Shown here in pieces: positions 7,007 to 11,405 of a DNA stretch of 11,405 nt. A model generated the notes under the pieces. That model saw nothing but the letters and a program-made list of their open reading frames with translations. It was not told the origin of the DNA and made no database searches. Both the position numbers and the translations under genes were made by a program. Source of the stretch: JACCQS01 sp050999295 (lineage in GTDB: Bacteria; Actinomycetota; Actinomycetes; Mycobacteriales; Geodermatophilaceae); contig JBPCPI010000149.1 in the NCBI GenBank assembly GCA_050999295.1, forward strand, positions 1-11,405, written 5' to 3'. Each line of letters starts with the position of its first letter. The first letter of the stretch is position 1.

Positions 7007-7280
7007 GCACACGAACGACGGCCGCTACATCGTCGTCAACGGCAGGCGTTGGCGCGCAACGGATCCGCTGATCCCGGACGAGCGGGCCGCCGTACTCCGC
7101 TCCGCGTTGATGGCGTGGCGGCGCGAGGTCAAACGAGCCCGCGGTACGGCGGACGAGCGGCGGGTCCGCGACGGCGTACAGGCGGCGAAGGTGGCTCTGG
7201 GTGAGCGTGGCACGCCGTGGTGGGAGCAGACCGAGGACGAGCGTCGGGGACGCTGGGAGGCAGACGTTCCGATCCCGTGA
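6999..7280 (+). CDS. Small conserved actinobacterial protein of unknown function
   Basis: A 93-residue soluble, highly charged protein. It begins MAEHTNDGRYIVVNGRRWRA and carries the blocks GRRWRATDPLIPD (15-27) and VALGERGTPWWEQ (64-76), separated by an Arg/Ala-rich probable helix (about 28-63). I recall short actinobacterial proteins with the same GRRWRATDP and GERG-PWWE blocks, often annotated only as hypothetical, but this is from memory and not a search. There is no signal peptide or membrane segment. ATG 6999 overlaps the end of the FNT gene by 8 bp in another frame, so it is probably translationally coupled to the transporter. It converges on tetR with a 35-bp gap. Function unknown. 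Confidence 0.72.
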   Translation: MAEHTNDGRYIVVNGRRWRATDPLIPDERAAVLRSALMAWRREVKRARGTADERRVRDGVQAAKVALGERGTPWWEQTEDERRGRWEADVPIP

Positions 7281-7283
7281 GCA

Positions 7284-7298
7284 GGGTTGTCGCAACCC
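7284..7298. terminator. Small hairpin between convergent genes
   Basis: GGGTTG-TCG-CAACCC forms a 6-bp perfect stem with a 3-nt loop in the 35-bp gap between the small protein gene and tetR. Only a short T stretch (CTTTCG) follows on the plus strand, so it is a weak terminator candidate that could serve both directions. Confidence 0.3.
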
Positions 7299-7315
7299 GC
7301 CCGTCTTTCGTCCAG

Positions 7316-7921
7316 CTACCCGAGGGTGCCTTCGGCGAGACCGAGTTCGTGCTCGGCATGGCCGGCCGACCAGGCCACCACCGCATCGCGACCAACTGCG
7401 ATGTGGTGCGCCACCGTTTGCAGAGCCAGTCCGTCGAGAAGCGACAGGATGCGCCAGCCTGCGGCCTCCGGATCGGGACAGGTGAAGTCGCCCGCGGCAA
7501 GCCCGGCGCGAATGACCTCGACCAGCAGCTGCTGCCACTCGACGTTCAGCCGTTGTGACGTCGCCTGCAGGGTCGGTCGCCGGGCCGCCTCGGACCATGC
7601 GTCGAGCCACAACTGGAAGGCCCAGTCCTGCTCGGCCCGGACGTACGTCGCGAAGAAGATCCGCAACTTCTCGACCGGCGCGGATACCGAGCCGAGGGCC
7701 TCACGCGTGGCGCTCAGCCCCGATGTGGCGGCCTGCTCGAAGGCAACGGCGACCAGGTCGTCCATCGAGTCGAAATAGTGGTGCACCAGGCCGGGGGATG
7801 AGCCCATCTCCTGGGCGACGTCACGAACCGTGGTCGCGGCGATCCCCTTGCGCAGCATCACTGCCAGCGTCGCCTCGATGATGCGACTGCGCCGCTCGGC
7901 CGGGCTCAACCGCACCGTCAT
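7316..7921 (-). CDS. TetR-family repressor, BetI-like
   Basis: A 201-residue TetR-family regulator. The N-terminal DNA-binding domain reads RSRIIEATLAVMLRKGIAAT (11-30), then a helix-turn-helix at TTVRDVAQEMGSSPGLVHHYF (from residue 30, with the recognition helix near 41-49). The C-terminal ligand domain contains WAFQLWLDAWSEA and WRILSLLDGLALQ, which resemble the BetI/TetR_C_6 type. BetI controls choline-to-betaine genes, so a ligand that is an amine or N-methylated compound is a reasonable guess. ATG 7921 is the only start that gives the full N-terminus; no good ribosome site is seen, so it may be leaderless or poorly translated. It faces away from the gcvT-like/FAD operon with a 108-bp gap, the usual layout for a repressor of the neighbouring operon and of itself. 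Confidence 0.87.
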   Translation of the reverse strand: MTVRLSPAERRSRIIEATLAVMLRKGIAATTVRDVAQEMGSSPGLVHHYFDSMDDLVAVAFEQAATSGLSATREALGSVSAPVEKLRIFFATYVRAEQDWAFQLWLDAWSEAARRPTLQATSQRLNVEWQQLLVEVIRAGLAAGDFTCPDPEAAGWRILSLLDGLALQTVAHHIAVGRDAVVAWSAGHAEHELGLAEGTLG

Positions 7922-7950
7922 TGCGGCCAGTCAACAACGGTCACCGCGCC

Positions 7951-7979
7951 ACCGTAGTTATTGATCGAATGTCCAACAA
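7951..7979 (-). promoter_or_regulatory. Candidate tetR promoter
   Basis: On the minus strand TTGTTG (7979-7974) and TACGGT (7956-7951) lie 17 bp apart and fit -35 and TAnnnT -10 boxes, with a start near 7944. The -35 match is modest (three of six). This stretch overlaps the opposing promoter of the gcvT-like gene. Confidence 0.4.
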
Positions 7980-7989
7980 GAGCTAGCGT
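7961..7989 (+). promoter_or_regulatory. Candidate promoter of the gcvT-like/FAD operon
   Basis: TTGATC (7961-7966) and TAGCGT (7984-7989) are 17 bp apart and fit -35 and -10 boxes. The predicted start is near 7996, with a leader of about 34 nt before ATG 8030. The related words GTCAACAA (7930-7937) and GTCCAACAA (7971-7979) flank and overlap this region and could be TetR contact sites; I found no longer clean palindrome. Confidence 0.5.
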
Positions 7990-8012
7990 CGGTCGAGCGC
8001 ACGACCCACGCC

Positions 8013-8019
8013 GAAGGAG
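8013..8019 (+). promoter_or_regulatory. Ribosome binding site of the gcvT-like gene
   Basis: GAAGGAG lies 10 nt before ATG 8030. It decides against an in-frame ATG at 7961, which falls inside the predicted -35 box. Confidence 0.75.
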
Positions 8020-8029
8020 CAAGCAGCGC

Positions 8030-9235
8030 ATGGTGAGCACGACGCCCTTCCACCCGCGGCTCAGCCAGCTCAACACGACCGGTCTCTACACGCACTGGCA
8101 AGGTCAACTGTCCGCCCTGCGGTACAGCCACGCGCCGAAGCATGAGTACTTCGCCGTCCGCAACAGCGTCGGAATCTTCGACACCTCTCCGCTGCATAAA
8201 TACCGGATCCATGGGCGTGACGCCGAGCGGTTCCTCGGCGGCGTACTCGTCCGCGACATCCGGACCTGCCGCCCCGGCCGCGCGCAGTACACGTTGTGGT
8301 GCGACGACCGCGGCTTCGTCTGCGACGACGGCGTCGTATTCCGCCACTCCGAGACCGATTTCCTCCTGACCGCGGCGCGGCCGAACCTCGGCTACCTGCA
8401 GCGCCTAGTCGGCCGGCTCGACGTCGAGATGGAAGACGTCACCGAGGACTACGCGGTCCTCGCCGTACAGGGACCGAATTCCCGCGACGTACTTGGGCAA
8501 CTCGCCCCCGAGGTCCACGCCCTGCGCTACTTCGCGCACACCCCCGCCAAGATCGGTCCGGCGCCTGTCACCCTGTCGCGTACCGGCTTCACCGGTGACC
8601 TCGGCTACGAGATCACCGTCGAGTCCGAGCACGCGATCGATGTCCTCGACGCCGTGCTCGAGGCGGGCGAGGGCCACGGCATGCGGCCCTTCGGCGAGGA
8701 GGCGCTCATGATGCTGCGCATCGAGGCCGGCCTCCCGCTGGTCGATGTCGACTTCCACGACAGCCGACTCGTCTTCACCGACGACCAGCGGATCACCCCG
8801 AAGGAACTCGGCATGGGCTGGATGCTGCGTGGCATCGAGGACGATTCCCGTCCGTTCATCGGCCGCACCGCTATCCGCAGCGAGTTGGCCGAGGGCAAAC
8901 CCCGGTGGGCATCGGTCGGCCTCGTCGTCGACTGGCATGACTGGGATCGGCTACACCGCGACGTCGGCCTGATCCCACCGAAGGACGAGCAGCCCTTGAG
9001 CTACGAGTCGATGCTGTACGACGGCGAGGGTGCCCAGATCGGTTACGCGACCTCCTTCATGTACTCCCCGGTCCTGCAGCGACACATCGGTATGGCCCGG
9101 ATTCGTCCGGACCGCGCCGCACCGGACACCGAGGTCAAGCTCGAGGTCTGGATCCATCACCAGCCGGCACGGGTGGCGGCCCGGACCGCGCGGATGCCCC
9201 TGTTCGACCCCGAGCGGAAGACGGCGAACGTATGA
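8030..9235 (+). CDS. GcvT-family aminomethyltransferase / folate-dependent demethylase
   Basis: A 401-residue protein with the full GcvT fold. VRNSVGIFDTSPLHKYRIHG (43-62) is the N-terminal folate-barrel motif, GFVCDDGVVF (95-104) covers the position of the catalytic Asp of T-protein, and LAVQGPNSRDVLGQL and SRTGFTGDLGYEI follow, then FGEEALMMLRIEAGLP. The C-terminal beta-barrel domain ends MPLFDPERKTANV. The family passes a one-carbon unit from an N-, O- or S-methyl or aminomethyl substrate to tetrahydrofolate; it includes glycine cleavage T-protein, DmdA and LigM. No gcvH or gcvP lies nearby, and the FAD oxidoreductase follows with an ATGA overlap, so a catabolic demethylase is more likely than glycine cleavage. 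The substrate is unknown. It resembles the folate domain of dimethylglycine/sarcosine dehydrogenases, here a separate protein. Control by the adjacent TetR is inferred. Confidence 0.88.
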   Translation: MVSTTPFHPRLSQLNTTGLYTHWQGQLSALRYSHAPKHEYFAVRNSVGIFDTSPLHKYRIHGRDAERFLGGVLVRDIRTCRPGRAQYTLWCDDRGFVCDDGVVFRHSETDFLLTAARPNLGYLQRLVGRLDVEMEDVTEDYAVLAVQGPNSRDVLGQLAPEVHALRYFAHTPAKIGPAPVTLSRTGFTGDLGYEITVESEHAIDVLDAVLEAGEGHGMRPFGEEALMMLRIEAGLPLVDVDFHDSRLVFTDDQRITPKELGMGWMLRGIEDDSRPFIGRTAIRSELAEGKPRWASVGLVVDWHDWDRLHRDVGLIPPKDEQPLSYESMLYDGEGAQIGYATSFMYSPVLQRHIGMARIRPDRAAPDTEVKLEVWIHHQPARVAARTARMPLFDPERKTANV

Positions 9236-10824
9236 GCAGTGCCAACCAGTACGACGCGATCGTCGTAGGCGGCGGCCACAACGGCCTCGTCAACGGCGCC
9301 TACCTCGCCAAAGCCGGCCTGCGCACCCTGATCCTCGAACGCCGTCACCTGGTTGGCGGGGCGGCGATCACCGAGGAGGTGACGCCGGGCTTCCAGTTCA
9401 CGACGTTCTCCTACGCGCTGAGCCTGTTGCGGCCTGAGATCATCCACGAACTCGACCTCGTCAAGCACGGTTTCTTCCCGCTGATGATGCCGTCGTCGTT
9501 CCACCCCACCGAAGACGGCGACTACCTGCTGCTCGGCGAGGACCACGGTCTCAACCTTCGTGAGATCAAACGGCACTCGCCGCGGGACGCGGACTCCTAC
9601 GACCGCTACCACCACGACCTCGACCGGGTCGTCCAGGCGGTCAGGCCGCTGTTCGACAGCCCGCCACCCAACATCTTCGGCAAGGACCCGGAGGACCACG
9701 CCGACGTGGCCTGGCTGCTCAACCACCTCGGCAGCATCGAGCAGAAGGTCATGCACGACACCGTGCGGCTGCTCACGGGCAGCGCATCGGACTGGCTCGA
9801 CGACTACTTCGAGAACGAAACGGTCAAGGGCTTCCACGCGTCGTCCAGCATCATCGGCTCGAAGGTGGGTCCGATGTCGCAGGGCTCAGGCCTGGTCCTG
9901 CTGTTCCACAAAATGGGCGAGCACGACGGCCATCTCGGATCCTGGGCGTTCCACAAGCAGGGCAACGGCGGGTTCACCCAGGTACTCGCACGTGCCGCCG
10001 AGGCATTCGGGGCGGAGATCCGGCTGGAGTGCGCGGTCACCTCAGTTGTCACCCGCGAGGGCAAGGTCACCGGCGTCGCCCTGGCCGACGGCACCGAGTT
10101 CACTGCGCCGGTCGTCGTGTCGGCGCTCGATCCCCGGCGTACCTTCCTCGAACTCGTCGAGCCGCGTGAACTGCCGGCCGACCTCGTGGAGAACGTCGAG
10201 CGGTTCCGGTTCCAGGGGGTCTCGGCGAAGGTCAACTTCGCCCTCGACGGCCTGCCGGTCTTCCCGGCGCTCAAGGACCGGATCGACCAGTACGGCGGCT
10301 TCATCAACATCGGCCCGACGGTGGAGTACATCGAGCGCGCCTTCGACGCGGCCAAGTACGGCTGGTACAGCGAGCGGCCCTTCATCGACGCGGCGATCCA
10401 GTCCGTCGTCGATCCCGACATGGCACCGCCCGGCAAGCACGTCATGTCCTGCTTCGTGCAGTACGCGCCGTACCGGCTCAAGGGCAGCAACTGGGACAGC
10501 GAGCGAGAGGCGTTCGGCGACAGAGCGCAGGCGGTGCTCGAATCGCACTTCCCCGGTTTCGGTGATCTGGTGCTTCATCGCGAGGTTGTCACGCCGTTGG
10601 ACATCGAGAACTCCACGGGACTCAGCGAGGGCAACATCTTCGCCGGCGAGTTGCTCGCGCCGCAGATGTACTTCTTCCGGCCGGCACCCGGCTGGAGTCA
10701 GTACCAAACGCCGATCGACGGGTACTACCAGTGCGGATCCGGAACCCACCCGGGCGGCTGCGTGATGGGTTCACCGGGCAAGCTCGCCAGCCAACGCATC
10801 CTCAAGGACCTCGCCCGCGGCTGA
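9232..10824 (+). CDS. FAD-dependent oxidoreductase, PYROXD2/phytoene-dehydrogenase-like
   Basis: A 530-residue flavoprotein. The N-terminal Rossmann motif is VVGGGHNGLVNGAYLAKAG (11-29), followed by the ribose-binding acid in LILERR (Glu36) and VGGAA (41-45). The C-terminal FAD signature is CGSGTHPGGCVMGSPG (501-516). This pattern marks the PYROXD2/CrtI-related branch of amine-oxidase-fold enzymes, whose bacterial members are mostly uncharacterised. Carotenoid synthesis is unlikely, since no crtB- or crtE-like gene is present. It starts at ATG 9232 in a 4-bp ATGA overlap with the GcvT-like gene, so the two are coupled and probably act together. One possibility is that it oxidises an amine substrate and the partner captures the carbon on folate. 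The substrate and the electron acceptor are unknown. It converges with the DUF1003 gene, with only 14 bp between the stops. Confidence 0.86.
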   Translation: MSSANQYDAIVVGGGHNGLVNGAYLAKAGLRTLILERRHLVGGAAITEEVTPGFQFTTFSYALSLLRPEIIHELDLVKHGFFPLMMPSSFHPTEDGDYLLLGEDHGLNLREIKRHSPRDADSYDRYHHDLDRVVQAVRPLFDSPPPNIFGKDPEDHADVAWLLNHLGSIEQKVMHDTVRLLTGSASDWLDDYFENETVKGFHASSSIIGSKVGPMSQGSGLVLLFHKMGEHDGHLGSWAFHKQGNGGFTQVLARAAEAFGAEIRLECAVTSVVTREGKVTGVALADGTEFTAPVVVSALDPRRTFLELVEPRELPADLVENVERFRFQGVSAKVNFALDGLPVFPALKDRIDQYGGFINIGPTVEYIERAFDAAKYGWYSERPFIDAAIQSVVDPDMAPPGKHVMSCFVQYAPYRLKGSNWDSEREAFGDRAQAVLESHFPGFGDLVLHREVVTPLDIENSTGLSEGNIFAGELLAPQMYFFRPAPGWSQYQTPIDGYYQCGSGTHPGGCVMGSPGKLASQRILKDLARG

Positions 10825-10838
10825 GCCCGCCAACCGGA

Positions 10839-11228
10839 CTACGGAACCAGCCGGCGGTGGATCTCCTGGGTCAGCACATGGATCGCTCTGGTGAGGTCGG
10901 TGTTGGTCTTGAGTTCCAGCTCCTGCTCGGTGAAGTCGTGATCGGCCTTGGCCTGCTGGTAGGCCGACTGCCGGTTCTGCCCGATCATGACGAACGACGA
11001 CAGGAAGATCGCCTCGAGGGACACCACCAGGGTCAGCGTCGGCCAGGGATTGGCTTCGACCAGCAGCATCCAGAACGCGAAACCCACGGCGTGGAGGTAG
11101 ACGAAAGGCATCGAACCGGCGAAGGCGGTGATGGCGTCGGCGATCCGCAGCTGGGTGTCCGCTGCTCGCCGTTGCTTGTGCGCGACGAGCGCGGGGTGGT
11201 GCAACTGAGCCTGCTCTGGCTGGGCCAT
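10839..11228 (-). CDS. DUF1003 family membrane protein
   Basis: A 129-residue protein that matches the DUF1003 pattern. After a short charged N-terminus, ADAITAFAGSMPFVYLHAVG (30-49) leads into a first membrane segment (about 43-57), and LTLVVSLEAIFLSSFVMIGQ (65-84) forms a second, followed by NRQSAYQQAKADHDF and a charged helical tail (about 85-129), probably cytosolic and coiled. The function of this family is not known. ATG 11228 is chosen over an upstream in-frame start at 11348 because GGAGGG lies 5 nt before it and the family N-terminus begins here. It is probably a stand-alone gene unrelated to the amine locus. Confidence 0.88.
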   Translation of the reverse strand: MAQPEQAQLHHPALVAHKQRRAADTQLRIADAITAFAGSMPFVYLHAVGFAFWMLLVEANPWPTLTLVVSLEAIFLSSFVMIGQNRQSAYQQAKADHDFTEQELELKTNTDLTRAIHVLTQEIHRRLVP

Positions 11229-11233
11229 GCGGG

Positions 11234-11239
11234 CCCTCC
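11234..11239 (-). promoter_or_regulatory. Ribosome binding site of the DUF1003 gene
   Basis: GGAGGG on the minus strand ends 5 nt before ATG 11228 and decides that start over the upstream in-frame ATG. Confidence 0.75.
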
Positions 11240-11405
11240 GTTCGTGGGTTGGACGGCAAACCGGCGGTCCGCGGCCGCAGCGAGCGTGACGAGCGCGCCG
11301 TCTGAAGTGTGTCGTGGGAGACGGCCGAAACGGCGTCCGGCTCGCCACGCCGCCGGCCGCATAGGTGGGCGGTGAGCGGCGGCTCTGTGGCCGTCTCAGC
11401 CGGGT
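11240..11405. other. Non-coding right edge, upstream of DUF1003
   Basis: No convincing gene is seen here. The stretch is very GC-rich and should hold the DUF1003 promoter, but I cannot pick out a clear -35/-10 pair. A 9-bp inverted repeat (GAGACGGCC at 11318-11326 and GGCCGTCTC at 11389-11397) is present and may be chance. Confidence 0.4.

Noticed and set aside
8030..9235. Reading the GcvT-like gene as glycine cleavage T-protein
   Set aside because: No gcvH or gcvP is nearby, and it is coupled to a FAD oxidoreductase under an adjacent TetR gene, so a demethylase-type relative fits better.
9560..10765. 401-codon plus-strand frame inside the FAD gene
   Set aside because: It is the shifted frame, dominated by Ser, Arg and Thr as expected for an out-of-frame reading of GC-rich coding DNA.
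9232..10824. Reading the FAD enzyme as a carotenoid phytoene desaturase
   Set aside because: The CrtI-like signature is shared by many PYROXD2-type enzymes, and no other carotenoid gene is present.
11318..11397. 9-bp inverted repeat GAGACGGCC / GGCCGTCTC
   Set aside because: The arms are 62 bp apart in very GC-rich DNA and do not flank any gene; chance is likely.

Overview
The window is high-GC DNA with long, tightly packed genes, GTG as well as ATG starts, 4-bp stop/start overlaps and several families common in Actinomycetota (a DUF1003 protein, a BetI-like TetR, a small GRRWRATDP protein). An actinobacterium is the best reading; no genus can be fixed from the sequence. It looks chromosomal. 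I see no transposase, phage gene, tRNA, rRNA or CRISPR array.

Left part (1-5984): a nitrogen or amine metabolism locus. On the minus strand, read right to left, are an APC-superfamily amino acid/amine permease (4434-2938), a small universal-stress-type protein right behind it (2930-2457), then glxB, glxC and glxD, a three-gene split version of the glutamate synthase large subunit. glxD runs off the left edge. Divergent from the permease is a type III glutamine synthetase-like gene (4635-5984, glnT/gmaS family). A glutamine-synthetase-like ligase plus glxBCD-type proteins is the set known as gmaS plus mgsABC in the N-methylglutamate route of methylamine use. In rhizobia the homologues are called glnT and glxBCD, and the true substrate is less clear. 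The most notable non-coding signal lies here: a 38-bp element is present twice (2402-2439 and 4511-4548), 32 of 38 bases identical, in the same orientation relative to the two minus-strand units it precedes. Read on the minus strand, each copy holds a -35/-10 pair. They look like twin promoters with a shared operator that co-regulate the permease-usp and glxBCD units, and perhaps glnT.

Middle part (6182-7280): a formate/nitrite-transporter family membrane protein, overlapped by a small conserved protein of unknown function.

Right part (7316-11228): a BetI-like TetR repressor faces away from a two-gene operon. The operon encodes a GcvT-fold, folate-type aminomethyltransferase/demethylase and a PYROXD2/CrtI-type FAD oxidoreductase, joined by an ATGA overlap. 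The tetR and gcvT-like promoters appear to overlap, as expected for one operator controlling both. Last, a DUF1003 membrane protein converges on the FAD gene.

Together the genes suggest uptake of an amine or N-methylated compound, ligation of the amine to glutamate, processing by the GlxBCD complex, and possibly oxidation with one-carbon transfer to tetrahydrofolate by the FAD/GcvT-like pair. The first half rests on family knowledge. The link to the second half is inference from proximity. No N-methylglutamate dehydrogenase (mgdABCD) genes are visible in this window.
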